From NCBI GenBank assembly GCA_022819945.1, contig JAJEGI010000155.1:1-42851 (forward strand): 42,851 bases of DNA. The letters are read 5' to 3'. Of this stretch, positions 33,118-41,889 are shown piece after piece. Position 1 is the first letter of the stretch, and each line of letters starts with the position of its first letter. A program made the position numbers and the translations under genes. This DNA is from Candidatus Poribacteria bacterium (GTDB lineage Bacteria; Poribacteria; WGA-4E; WGA-3G). The notes under the pieces are model-generated. The model was not told where the DNA came from. It did no database searches and saw nothing but the letters and a program-made list of their open reading frames with translations.

Positions 33118-34971
33118 ATGCGCAAGCCAGTAGAGCAAATCGAAGCAGCGACAATCTTATTTGCTGGCGATTCCGGCGATGGTTCACAGTCGATTGGCAC
33201 ACAAATGACAGAAACCACCGCCCTCATTGGTAACGATGTCGCGACCCTTCCTGATTATCCCGCTGAGATTCGCGCACCCGCCGGGTCTTTAGCAGGTGTA
33301 TCCGGGTTCCAACTCCATTTCTCAAGTGAACAAATTCATACCCCTGGTGACCTCTGTGACGTACTCGTAGTAATGAACCCTGCGGCGTTAAAAATGCACC
33401 TCCACAAACTTAAACCGAACGGCATTCTTATTGCAAATACTGATAATTTCGCGCGACGCAACCTACGCCTTGCTGGATATGAAAAAGACCCTCTCGAAAG
33501 CGATGACCTTACAAAATACCAAGTTTTCGGTGTCGAATTAACACGACTCACGCGAAAAGCACTCGAAACAACGCAACTGAGTATGGGCGAAATTGATAGA
33601 TGTAAAAACTTCTTCGCACTCGGTATGATCCTCTGGCTCTACAATCGTCCGATGGAATACACGATGAAGTGGATCAAAGCGAAATTCGCCCAAAAACCGC
33701 AGTACATTGAGCCCAATATCCTTGCACTTCGCGCAGGGAATACCTACTGTGATATGACCGAGCAATTCGCTGTCTCTTACGATGTCAAACCGGCACCTTT
33801 TGAACCCGGCACCTATCGGAACATCGAAGGCAATATGGCAACTGTACTTGGATTAGTCGCAGCGTCACATCGATCTGAACTCCCGCTCGTTTATGGTAGT
33901 TACCCGATAACACCGGCAAGCGATATTCTCCATGGACTCGCTAAATACCGGAATTTCGGTGTCGTCACAATGCAGATGGAAGATGAAATCGCCGCCGTTG
34001 GCGTTGCCATTGGTGCCGCATTTAGTGGCGCGCTCGGTGTCACTGGCAGTAGCGGACCTGGACTCGCCCTTAAGTCAGAAGCTATGAACCTCGCAATGAT
34101 TGCGGAACTTCCGCTTGTCGTATGTAATATACAACGCGCAGGTCCCTCAACAGGGATGCCGACGAAGACGGAACAGTCGGATCTTCTGCAGATGTTTTAC
34201 GGTAGGAACGGAGAATCGCCTATTCCGATTGTCGCTTCCTCACGTCCGTTCGACTGTTTTGAATCCGTCTATGAGGCGTGCCGGATCGCAGTGAAATATA
34301 GAACACCCGTGATTTTCCTTTCCGACCTCTACATCGGAATGGGTGCTGAACCGTGGCGGATCCCCGAGATCTCCGAATTACCAGAAATTAAACCGAATTT
34401 TGCAGTCAGCGCAGACACTACTAACGGATTTGAACCGTATCTACGAGACCCAGAGACATTGGCGCGTCCGTGGGCAAAACCAGGGACACTCGGCTTAGAA
34501 CACCGCATCGGTGGATTAGAGAAATCCGATGTGACAGGACACGTCAGTTACGACCCTGAGAACCATGAGAAAATGGTAGAAATTCGAGCGGAGAAGGTGG
34601 CACGCATTGCGAATGACATTCCGCCTACTGAGATCTTTGGCACACAGGAAGGCGAAATCCTCTTGCTCGGATGGGGTGGCACTTTCGGTGCACTCAGAAC
34701 AACAGCAGAAAATTATGTTGCCGAAGGGCTTCCGATAGGGCATGTTCATCTCCGGCATCTCAATCCGTTTCCAAACGACTTAGGCGACATTCTACACAGA
34801 TTCAAAAAAATATTAATTCCGGAACTCAATAGTGGACAACTCCTGCAACTTATCCGCGCCACCTATCTTATTGATGCGATCGGGCTTAACAAGGTCCAAG
34901 GGCAACCCTTCCACGTTTTTGAGTTACATGCCAAAATAGACGAAATACTTAAAGAGATGGAACACTTTTAG
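33118..34971 (+). CDS. korA: 2-oxoacid:ferredoxin oxidoreductase, fused gamma-alpha subunit (KorA-like)
   Basis: I prefer the ATG 33118 over the GTG three bases earlier, since the AGGAAG site is at better spacing. The 617-residue chain has a gamma domain at the N-terminus (GDSGDGSQSIGTQM, ~15-190) and the alpha domain after ~205, with GSYPITPASDIL and SGALGVTGSSGPGLALKSEAMNLA and the QRAGPSTGMPTKTEQSDL segment. This fused order is typical of 2-oxoglutarate/pyruvate:ferredoxin oxidoreductase KorA. It gives oxidative decarboxylation of a 2-oxoacid to an acyl-CoA with ferredoxin reduction. korB follows 28 bases later. Confidence 0.92.
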   Translation: MRKPVEQIEAATILFAGDSGDGSQSIGTQMTETTALIGNDVATLPDYPAEIRAPAGSLAGVSGFQLHFSSEQIHTPGDLCDVLVVMNPAALKMHLHKLKPNGILIANTDNFARRNLRLAGYEKDPLESDDLTKYQVFGVELTRLTRKALETTQLSMGEIDRCKNFFALGMILWLYNRPMEYTMKWIKAKFAQKPQYIEPNILALRAGNTYCDMTEQFAVSYDVKPAPFEPGTYRNIEGNMATVLGLVAASHRSELPLVYGSYPITPASDILHGLAKYRNFGVVTMQMEDEIAAVGVAIGAAFSGALGVTGSSGPGLALKSEAMNLAMIAELPLVVCNIQRAGPSTGMPTKTEQSDLLQMFYGRNGESPIPIVASSRPFDCFESVYEACRIAVKYRTPVIFLSDLYIGMGAEPWRIPEISELPEIKPNFAVSADTTNGFEPYLRDPETLARPWAKPGTLGLEHRIGGLEKSDVTGHVSYDPENHEKMVEIRAEKVARIANDIPPTEIFGTQEGEILLLGWGGTFGALRTTAENYVAEGLPIGHVHLRHLNPFPNDLGDILHRFKKILIPELNSGQLLQLIRATYLIDAIGLNKVQGQPFHVFELHAKIDEILKEMEHF

Positions 34972-34999
34972 CGTCAAACGCCAAAGGCGGTAAAATATC

Positions 35000-36052
35000 A
35001 TGAAAAGGAAAAGAACTTCACGGATTCCGGTCGGTGCCCCGACCCTCACGAAAAATGATTTCAAATCCGACCAAGATGTACGCTGGTGCCCAAGCTGCGG
35101 TGACTATTCTATTCTTGCGCAGACGCAGCGCATTTTACCTGAACTCGGCATCCCGAAAGAGAATGTGGTCTTTATCTCTGGCATCGGGTGTTCAAGTCGA
35201 TTCCCGTACTATATGAACACCTATGGCTTCCATACCATTCACGGTAGAGCACCGACGATCGCCTCCGGTGTAAAAATGGCGAACCCTGACCTTTCTGTGT
35301 GGGTTATCACGGGGGATGGTGATGCGCTCTCAATCGGTGGTAACCATTTCATCCATTTAATGCGCCGCAATTTCGACATCAACGTGTTGCTATTCAACAA
35401 CCGTATCTACGGACTCACGAAGGGACAATACTCGCCGACATCTGAGCGCGGTACAAAGAGCAGTTCCACCCCACTTGGGTCCTTGTCCTTGGATACCCCC
35501 TTTAATCCGATTAGCCTCGCTTTGGCTTCAGGTGCCACGTTCGTCGCGCGCTCAGTAGACATTCACTTGGATCATTTGCGTCCGATGCTTAAGGCTGCTT
35601 TTGAGCATAAAGGCACCTCTTTCATCGAGATTTACCAAAATTGCCATATCTTTAACGACGATACCTTTATACTACAAAGAGAAAAAGAAAATAAGACTGA
35701 TCATACGGTGCTACTCGAACACGGTGAACCCCTCGTTTTTGGGGCAGAACGCGATAAGGGGATCCGACTCAACGGTTTCCAACCTGAAGTTGTAGATACC
35801 ACAAACGGTAAATACACCACTGAAGATCTGATTGTACACGATCAGTATGCTGAGGATACGACCCTGGCGAATTTCCTCGCGGGGATGAGCGACACGCCCG
35901 ACATGCCGCATCCGATGGGTATTTTCCGCAGTGTCCGGCACCCGTGTTACGAAGATCTAATGACGAACCAGATCCGTACTGCAAAAGAACACACAGGTGA
36001 GGGGGACCTTGAGGCACTCCTCAATGATGGCGAAACGTGGACTGTGTCATAG
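35000..36052 (+). CDS. korB: 2-oxoacid:ferredoxin oxidoreductase beta subunit (KorB-like)
   Basis: A 350-residue TPP-binding subunit. WCPSCGDYSIL (29-39), GIGCSSRFP (61-69) and the TPP motif GDGDALSIGGNH...LLFNNRIYGLTKGQ (105-143) match the family. Cys30, Cys33 and Cys64 may be part of the [4Fe-4S] site. The C-terminal region past 280 is longer and acidic. It depends on TPP, and a TPK-like gene lies in the same window. Substrate (2-oxoglutarate or other) cannot be fixed. Confidence 0.93.
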   Translation: MKRKRTSRIPVGAPTLTKNDFKSDQDVRWCPSCGDYSILAQTQRILPELGIPKENVVFISGIGCSSRFPYYMNTYGFHTIHGRAPTIASGVKMANPDLSVWVITGDGDALSIGGNHFIHLMRRNFDINVLLFNNRIYGLTKGQYSPTSERGTKSSSTPLGSLSLDTPFNPISLALASGATFVARSVDIHLDHLRPMLKAAFEHKGTSFIEIYQNCHIFNDDTFILQREKENKTDHTVLLEHGEPLVFGAERDKGIRLNGFQPEVVDTTNGKYTTEDLIVHDQYAEDTTLANFLAGMSDTPDMPHPMGIFRSVRHPCYEDLMTNQIRTAKEHTGEGDLEALLNDGETWTVS

Positions 36053-36070
36053 TATCATAGGATCCCGACC

Positions 36071-36844
36071 ATGAAGATTTATATTCTCACCGACTTAGAA
36101 GGGGTTGCGATGGTATCCCGCTTCAGTCAGACCCGTGAAGAAGGTCCTCAGAAACAGGCAGCCATGAGACTGCTGACGCAGGAGATAAACGCTGCCGTTG
36201 ACGGCATCCTTGATGCGGACGCGGACGCGGAAATCGTGGTTTGGGATGGACACGGGACCGGCGGGATTGATGTGCTTGAGTTTCATCCGGAGGCGAAATT
36301 AATTGCGCGGGGACCGATTCGCCCACCCTACTATCTTGACGCAACCTATGACGCGCTCTTTTTCGTAGGACAACACGCCATGGCAGGCACACCCAACGCG
36401 CCGTTGAGTCATACCTATTCTTCTTTGTCAATTGAATACTACAAACTCAACGGCGAAATGATCGGGGAATTCGGATGCCGTGCCGCGTTGGCGGGCACTT
36501 TCGACGTGCCAACGGTTTTCATCTCCGGCGACGATAAAGCGGTCGCAGAAGCGAAGCAGCTTATCCCTGACATTTATGGCGTCGAAACCAAACAAGGACT
36601 TGGACAGGAGCTGGCACTGCATCTATCACCACAACGGTCGCGAGAACTGATTCGTGAGACCGCTGCGACGGCTTGCCAAAATATCACTGAAATCCCACCA
36701 TTTAAAATTGAGCCACCTTATACGTTTGAGGTCCGGGTCCTCGAAGGTAAATCCATTGACGGGTACCTGAAACGCGGCGCAGTGAAGATCGATGACCGCA
36801 CCGTCAGTTGGCAGAGCGATGACCTTTGCGCCTTGTCTATTTAG
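36071..36844 (+). CDS. M55 family D-aminopeptidase (DppA-like)
   Basis: A 257-residue zinc peptidase of the DppA type. Metal ligands align: Asp8 and Glu10 (TDLEGVA), His61 (WDGHGTG), His102 (VGQHAMAG) and Glu133 (GEFG), very near B. subtilis DppA positions (8, 10, 60, 104, 133). Cleaves D-amino acid-containing peptides, perhaps of cell-wall origin. It has a weak ribosome site and lies 18 bases after korB, so it is likely the last gene of the operon. The link to an oxidoreductase is unexplained. Confidence 0.92.
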   Translation: MKIYILTDLEGVAMVSRFSQTREEGPQKQAAMRLLTQEINAAVDGILDADADAEIVVWDGHGTGGIDVLEFHPEAKLIARGPIRPPYYLDATYDALFFVGQHAMAGTPNAPLSHTYSSLSIEYYKLNGEMIGEFGCRAALAGTFDVPTVFISGDDKAVAEAKQLIPDIYGVETKQGLGQELALHLSPQRSRELIRETAATACQNITEIPPFKIEPPYTFEVRVLEGKSIDGYLKRGAVKIDDRTVSWQSDDLCALSI

Positions 36845-36921
36845 ATCGCTGTGGAACCAGATGATTCGGTCCGACAACCACTCCCTGAAAACTGCCTGCT
36901 CTTCTCTCCTTGAAAATGATA

Positions 36922-36950
36922 TTGACAAATTCACCGATAAACTGTACAAT
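36922..36950 (+). promoter_or_regulatory. Strong orphan promoter with no downstream gene
   Basis: TTGACA (36922-36927) and TACAAT (36945-36950) with 17 bases between. The next 400 bases hold only repeats, and the following gene is on the minus strand, so nothing coding is served. Confidence 0.55.
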
Positions 36951-36962
36951 CCAATCAATTTT

Positions 36963-36991
36963 AGGACTTACGCAAAGTTGTTCCGAACAAC
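36963..36991. repeat. AGGACTTACGCA end-repeat with adjacent palindrome
   Basis: AGGACTTACGCA (36963-36974) is the same end sequence as in the MITE-like element at 15901-16013. Three bases later GTTGTTC-C-GAACAAC (36977-36991) is an exact palindrome. This looks like an element end without its partner. Confidence 0.45.
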
Positions 36992-37050
36992 ATGGGGTGC
37001 CTTGAAGTCTATTTACAGATAAAATTCGGCGTTTTTGTGAAAATATAGTT

Positions 37051-37166
37051 TATAGTAAAGCCCGAAAATACGTGAACACTTTAGCAAACACAAAACTCTC
37101 TCCTCGCTGGCGGGGTTTGTAACCCCGCCACTCTCAGGTGTATAATTAATTGTGGGCTTTACTATA
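37051..37166. mobile_element. MITE-like element with 13-bp perfect terminal inverted repeats
   Basis: Ends TATAGTAAAGCCC (37051-37063) and GGGCTTTACTATA (37154-37166). Inside is a perfect hairpin: TGGCGGGGTT (37108-37117), TGT loop, AACCCCGCCA (37121-37130). It has no coding capacity. Directly joined to a second element. Confidence 0.65.
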
Positions 37167-37310
37167 ATTGAGGGTGGTACATAATTGTTCAGTGTAGATT
37201 CCGTTTGTAGTTGCGCAGAAGTAGTTTTCGGTTTTTAGAGACCAATTACGCGATCTCACGCGCCGCTTACATTCTGAAGCTGCTTTGATGTATGAATCAC
37301 CCTCAATTAT
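37164..37310. mobile_element. Second MITE-like element with 13-bp terminal inverted repeats, abutting the first
   Basis: Ends ATAATTGAGGGTG (37164-37176) and CACCCTCAATTAT (37298-37310), perfect. The left end overlaps the last three bases of the previous element, as if one inserted beside the other. Together with the previous two features it accounts for the 36845-37407 gene-free stretch, except the orphan promoter. Confidence 0.6.
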
Positions 37311-37407
37311 TTAGAGCATCTCGTCTTGCATGCTTACGTATGTTGATGAAGTATTTATGAGATGCGTTGTTGTATCCCTTCTTCCGTCCCAAAACCTCCT
37401 GTAAAAG

Positions 37408-38238
37408 CTAAGTGACTGCGGTTATGAGACCAAAGACGATGCCTCCCAAAACCGCACCGGCGAGTGCGTCAATCGCATAATGGAATCTGCCGTAGACAGT
37501 ACCAAGCGTCAATCCCACACACATCGGAAGTAAAATCAGGAATGCTGTGCTGTCATAACGGAGGGCACAGAGCAACACAATCACTGATAACGAAACGTGC
37601 GAACTCGGAAATGCCGTGCCTTTTGATGAACCCCTTGAGACAATCGAATGTGTTAGTCTGAAGAAGAAACCTTTGGACAATGGGCCTTGATTTTTTTCAA
37701 AAAGGTAGCGGGGACCAGTGGCAGGTAGAAACGGATAACACAAGAGACTCAGATTAAATGTTAATGTTTCCGCAAAGACTGTTTCTTGAAACGGACCCAT
37801 CTCCCCTTTAAAATAGAGCCACGCCGCCAAAAACACGGCGATGAGATAGTAACTAAAATAGCAGAGGTGTAGAATCTCTGATAGGATTATAGATGGAAAG
37901 CGATCGCTGAGTTCAAGACTCGGCATCCCTTTAAAAATCCGTTTTTCCCAACGGATTACCGTTTCATCGAAAAAGTGTTGGAACACCATCTGTGTCAATT
38001 TCCCCATCTCGAAATAGAAAAGAGCGATGGTGGATAGCGGATACCAATCCCGTAGGAATTGTAAAGGAAACACCGTAGATTCGTCAATGGTCGTCAGTAA
38101 TACAATGCCTGTGATACAGAACACACGGGCAATCAAGTAAAGATACCAGCGTGCAACATTTTTATGGAAAATCAGGATTAGCACACCTGTGAAGATTAAG
38201 TATCCGATGGCAACCCAATCGTAAGGGAGGAGATTCAT
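37408..38238 (-). CDS. PAP2 superfamily membrane phosphatase
   Basis: A 276-residue polytopic membrane protein. The PAP2 catalytic motifs are: PATGPRY (172-178), AFPSSH (209-214) and GRFHYAIDALAG (250-261), with His214, His253 and Asp257. YFSYY (127-131) before them recalls the Aur1/PAP2_3 subgroup, which handles inositol-phosphoryl lipids. About six hydrophobic segments (e.g. 8-24, 32-50, 128-142). Substrate: a lipid phosphate or diphosphate, unresolved. No clear ribosome site. It is a single gene, its end facing the MITE cluster. Confidence 0.85.
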   Translation of the reverse strand: MNLLPYDWVAIGYLIFTGVLILIFHKNVARWYLYLIARVFCITGIVLLTTIDESTVFPLQFLRDWYPLSTIALFYFEMGKLTQMVFQHFFDETVIRWEKRIFKGMPSLELSDRFPSIILSEILHLCYFSYYLIAVFLAAWLYFKGEMGPFQETVFAETLTFNLSLLCYPFLPATGPRYLFEKNQGPLSKGFFFRLTHSIVSRGSSKGTAFPSSHVSLSVIVLLCALRYDSTAFLILLPMCVGLTLGTVYGRFHYAIDALAGAVLGGIVFGLITAVT

Positions 38239-38314
38239 AGTTCAGTGTATGGTTATCAGTTTTCTGTAGAATTTATCCTATTGCGAAGAAAATGGCAAGG
38301 AAAAACAGATGTAT

Positions 38315-38343
38315 TTGACAATTCGCAAATCAGCGAGTAAAAT
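38315..38343 (+). promoter_or_regulatory. Promoter for the Cache lipoprotein gene
   Basis: TTGACA (38315-38320) and TAAAAT (38338-38343), 17 bases apart; expected start near 38350. The coding TTG is at 38385. Confidence 0.65.
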
Positions 38344-38384
38344 TAAGATGTACTAAATTTTATTCACTAAAAAGGAGTTAAAAA

Positions 38385-39353
38385 TTGAGAAATTCTTTGT
38401 TGATTATACTTATAATAGGACTCGCAACAATCGGTATCACTGGTTGTGATAGAGTAGTGCCAGAATTAATGACGGATCCTGTCACACCGACTGAAATGAT
38501 GCCCACGGATGATCCAGCGGCGTTCACGGTTGCCTTCGTACAGGCAGCGATTGATCTTTACAAAGCGGAAGGTAGAGACGCTGCTATAGCCTACTACAAC
38601 GATCCGGCAAATATTGAAGGACAATGGTATGTGTTCATTACCGACGAAAACGATCTCTATCTTGCACACCCAGTGGCACCGCGTTTCCTTGGCAAAGACA
38701 TAAAGACTGTTCCTGGACTTGATCGATCTCTGGTAGGCGTGGAGATTGCTATGGCGACAACCGAAGGACGCTGGACTGAATACTTGTGGCCCAATCCGGG
38801 CACTAATAAATTAGAAAAGAAGCGCACGTGGTCAATCCGGCACGATGGATACCTCTTTGCTTCTGGATATTACGAACCGTGGGTACGGGATCCTGCCACG
38901 CTAACACTCGTCTCAAAAGATGAGCCAGTGGCATTTACACATAACTTCGTTCTGGCAGCGATTGCTCGTTATGAATTTGAAGGGCTTGAAGCCACGGCTG
39001 CTTACTATAATGACAAAGCAAACATTGATGGGCAGTGGTATGTCTTTATCACGGACCCAGACGATATGTTTGTCGCACACGCACCGAGTCCTGACCTCGT
39101 CGGAACAGATCTTAAAGATGTTCTCGGTCTTGATGGATCAAGGATGCTTGGGGTAGAAATCGCTGCGGCGACTGAAACCGGGCTCTGGATTGAGTACTTG
39201 TGGCCGAATCCCGCAACCGATGAAAATGAACAGAAACGCACATGGGCAATTCGCCACGATGGCTATCTCTTCGGTTCCGGGTATTACGAACCTGTAGTTG
39301 AAAATGCTATGGATACTACGGGTGCTACAGATACGGCAGCAGCAGAAAATTAA
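38385..39353 (+). CDS. Lipoprotein with two tandem Cache-type sensor domains
   Basis: TTG start with AAGGAG eight bases upstream. 322 residues: signal peptide with lipobox I-T-G-Cys21, linker, then two similar ~120-residue domains (~47-167 and ~181-301). Each has FV-A-AI-x-x-Y, A-x-x-YYND, GQWYVFITD, G-x-E-I-A-AT, a YLWPNP turn, K-R-TW-x-I-RHDGYLF-SGYYEP. This is the pattern of single Cache domains that bind small molecules. There is no kinase or methyl-acceptor domain, so it is a periplasmic or surface binding protein. The duplication is recent enough for easy alignment. Confidence 0.85.
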   Translation: MRNSLLIILIIGLATIGITGCDRVVPELMTDPVTPTEMMPTDDPAAFTVAFVQAAIDLYKAEGRDAAIAYYNDPANIEGQWYVFITDENDLYLAHPVAPRFLGKDIKTVPGLDRSLVGVEIAMATTEGRWTEYLWPNPGTNKLEKKRTWSIRHDGYLFASGYYEPWVRDPATLTLVSKDEPVAFTHNFVLAAIARYEFEGLEATAAYYNDKANIDGQWYVFITDPDDMFVAHAPSPDLVGTDLKDVLGLDGSRMLGVEIAAATETGLWIEYLWPNPATDENEQKRTWAIRHDGYLFGSGYYEPVVENAMDTTGATDTAAAEN

Positions 39354-39398
39354 ATGGTGCTATGGTGAAACCCATATCTTACCATGAATTATTACAAG

Positions 39399-39424
39399 AT
39401 GGCGAGGTCTTAGTACCTCGCCAT
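39399..39424. terminator. Perfect hairpin between convergent genes
   Basis: ATGGCGAGGT (39399-39408) and ACCTCGCCAT (39415-39424) with a 6-base loop, between the Cache gene and the convergent secreted protein gene. It has the same GGCGAGG core as the palindromes near 15945 and 17061. Confidence 0.6.
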
Positions 39425-39441
39425 ATACCGGTCAACTGATG

Positions 39442-40689
39442 TTAGCGGTCGCGTAACGAACGCTGATGACGTTCTAAGTTCTCCACATGCTTTCTAAGTA
39501 CATCTGGCACAACAGTTTTACTGTAGAATCTGATTTTTTCCTTTTTACTGCCAAGTTTCTCAAACATTTGTTTCAGATACGCCGCTTTATAAGTTTCCCA
39601 ATCATCAGTCGGTGAAATACCGAAGAGTCTGGAGGACCAGATTTCTGGCTCTTTTTCGAGTTCTACCAATTCATCCCGCTTTGATAGATATGTCCAGTAC
39701 TCTTCAAAATTGTCAATGGTAATCCCTTTATCAAGTAGCATCTCAAGCCACGCATCCCGCGGGTATTTCGCGTCTACTTCGCTTAGCCGAAGTGGAACAT
39801 TATACTTGAAAGCCACACCGTTGTCGAGTGTATAACTGACACTTCCAGAAGTTATAGCATACCTTTCGTTATACCTCTCGTCATAAGCACCCCGCAGTGC
39901 TTTGACGGTTTGTGGGACTATGGTGTACTGCAACAATTCTTTAGGAAAATCTGGGGGTAGTGCCTCAAACACTGTCTTAGGTAATTTATCCTGCCCCAGT
40001 AGACCGTGATAATGAAGTATGCGCGCGTGCTGTGTTTTTTCCAGCCGTTTTTGAATCTGACCGAGTTCTCGCTCGATATAGGCGGCTTTATAGGTTTCCC
40101 AATCCTCTGTGGCGGGAATCTCGAGAAGTCCTGATGTCCATACCTGTGGCTGTCTCTCAAGGTGAACTAAGGTATCCCGAAGGAACAGGTATTCCCAATA
40201 CGCATTTGCGTTCTTAATGGGGACCCCTTTGTCAAGGAGCATCTGAAGCCATGCATCGCGCGGATATTTCGCGTCGACCTCGGTGAGCGGAACACTCTCA
40301 TCATAAGCGAACATCTCAGCGTCTCCTACCGTGTATGACACGCGTACAGTGGTCTCCTTGTGTTTACGGTCATAGCCCGCGTCGTACGTGTCCCGTAATT
40401 CTTTGACCGTCTGCAAGTCTGCGTAATCCTGCGTTTGCGGTGGTGACGCGATCTCGTTTTTTAGTTCTGCTGCGAGTACCGAGAATTTTTCCCGGATAGT
40501 GGCACGCATTTCAGCCTGTCGCTCGGCATCCATTTCAACAGCAGACTTTAACACCGTATCCGTCTGTTGGTCGATCCAAGCTTCCCACGGATCTTCAGTG
40601 GTTTGGGCATCAGGGTGTGCGACAAAAAAAGCGACGGTTCCCAGAGCAATCAGGAGGGTCAGTATGTGTACAATATGTTTGGCTCTCAT
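39442..40689 (-). CDS. Secreted protein with two tandem repeats, unknown function
   Basis: A 415-residue protein with signal peptide (MRAKHIVHILTLLIALG..., ending near PDAQ). It has two alignable halves of about 160 residues. Each contains VSYT, V-D-AKYPRDAWL-x-MLLDKG, YW-Y-L-x-RD-LV-LE, E-W-S-L, and DWETYKAAY. Charged, helix-rich, coil-like. GGAGACC lies before the ATG. I do not recognise the family. It is convergent with the Cache lipoprotein; whether they interact is unknown. Confidence 0.75.
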   Translation of the reverse strand: MRAKHIVHILTLLIALGTVAFFVAHPDAQTTEDPWEAWIDQQTDTVLKSAVEMDAERQAEMRATIREKFSVLAAELKNEIASPPQTQDYADLQTVKELRDTYDAGYDRKHKETTVRVSYTVGDAEMFAYDESVPLTEVDAKYPRDAWLQMLLDKGVPIKNANAYWEYLFLRDTLVHLERQPQVWTSGLLEIPATEDWETYKAAYIERELGQIQKRLEKTQHARILHYHGLLGQDKLPKTVFEALPPDFPKELLQYTIVPQTVKALRGAYDERYNERYAITSGSVSYTLDNGVAFKYNVPLRLSEVDAKYPRDAWLEMLLDKGITIDNFEEYWTYLSKRDELVELEKEPEIWSSRLFGISPTDDWETYKAAYLKQMFEKLGSKKEKIRFYSKTVVPDVLRKHVENLERHQRSLRDR

Positions 40690-40789
40690 TTTGGGTCTCC
40701 TTCAGTGAAGTTATAGGTGATTGGTATCAACTACTATGTCGTACAGATTAGCACACCGAATCTGGAAAAAAGTTCCACAATTCTCTGGA

Positions 40790-41854
40790 TTAGCCACTCT
40801 CCATTAGACAACGAATGGCGTGCACCGCTGTCTCGGTATCTTGGAGCGGCGTTTTCGGCACAGGCGAGGTGAGTCCATCGGTGATCTGCTGTTTTAAACC
40901 ATCAAGTCTACATCGGCGCACGATCGCGTGTTGTGCCATATACGCATAGACTATATACCGCTTCGGCTTTCTCACATTTTCATCTGATAGTGTGAGAACG
41001 ATAACCGGATGTCCGCTACTCGCCGCTTCGCATACCATCGAGAAACTATCTGCGGTGACGATCAATAGATCGCTTAAAGCGAGGATGGCTTGATACGGAT
41101 CCTTGAATTCTGAAGGTGTATTCGGTTCAATGAAAAACCGACACCACTCGTTGTTTTTAAGCGTTGATGCCAAGTGTTCCGCTACATCTGGAGGTGTTCG
41201 ACGAGAGGTCGTCACCAATATCTGTGCGTCCATTTCCGTTGCGACTGCCTCGCAAATCTCGCTCAGTTGTTCGGCATCTACAGCTGTAATAGTTTCGTGT
41301 CGGTCTGTACCACCAATAAGGAATCCTATACGCGGACAGTCCGGTAAGTTGAGTTCCTGCGTCAGTCGTTCCCGTTCAGTGTTCAGCGTGTCCGTTGAGA
41401 TAGGATTTGGCACACCGACTGTTTGGCAGACGTTTTGCTTGTGTCTTTTACCGTGCCATGAAAACATCGGGAGGATGGCGAGATCGAAGTTTCGTACCCC
41501 TAACGGCGAAGGTCTCCGACACGTGACCGTCTTGGCACCGAGCATCTTACCGAGAAGCAAATTGATAGCTGCCACGGATGAACCAGTTGAGAGGATAATA
41601 TCGGCGGTTTGAAGGTGTGTTAACGTGCTATAAGATTTGGAGGTGAGACTCCATCGTAGCACCGTGTGAATAAGCGACATAGGGAGGGGTATGCCACCGA
41701 AGATGCACATAAAAACGCGCAGCAGATTGTCACGCCATTTCTGTCGAAACACGATCTCAAGCCATTCCGTTTTGGATTCAGGCAATTTTTCCACAATGCC
41801 TAAGGACTGCTTATAGTGTCCCGGTTTGTTGTCGCTTAAAATAACAACTTTCAT
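40790..41854 (-). CDS. ELM1 / DUF1022 family protein (putative glycosyltransferase-like)
   Basis: A 354-residue protein with the family start VVILSDNKPGHYKQS (3-17), a GGTDRHET stretch and the VTADSFSMVCEAASSGHPVIV segment, a GT-B-like nucleotide site. Bacterial members are often annotated nucleoside-diphosphate-sugar epimerase or mitochondrial fission ELM1-like. The activity is not settled. It follows the lipoprotein gene by 35 bases. Confidence 0.82.
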   Translation of the reverse strand: MKVVILSDNKPGHYKQSLGIVEKLPESKTEWLEIVFRQKWRDNLLRVFMCIFGGIPLPMSLIHTVLRWSLTSKSYSTLTHLQTADIILSTGSSVAAINLLLGKMLGAKTVTCRRPSPLGVRNFDLAILPMFSWHGKRHKQNVCQTVGVPNPISTDTLNTERERLTQELNLPDCPRIGFLIGGTDRHETITAVDAEQLSEICEAVATEMDAQILVTTSRRTPPDVAEHLASTLKNNEWCRFFIEPNTPSEFKDPYQAILALSDLLIVTADSFSMVCEAASSGHPVIVLTLSDENVRKPKRYIVYAYMAQHAIVRRCRLDGLKQQITDGLTSPVPKTPLQDTETAVHAIRCLMESG

Positions 41855-41866
41855 TTAAAAGTAGTA

Positions 41867-41883
41867 GGCATACGCCGTATGCC
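41867..41883. terminator. Small palindrome between two minus-strand genes
   Basis: GGCATAC (41867-41873) and GTATGCC (41877-41883) with a 3-base loop, seven bases after the lipoprotein stop on that strand. T-run is weak, so it may be only a partial terminator. Confidence 0.4.
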
Positions 41884-41889
41884 GTAACG

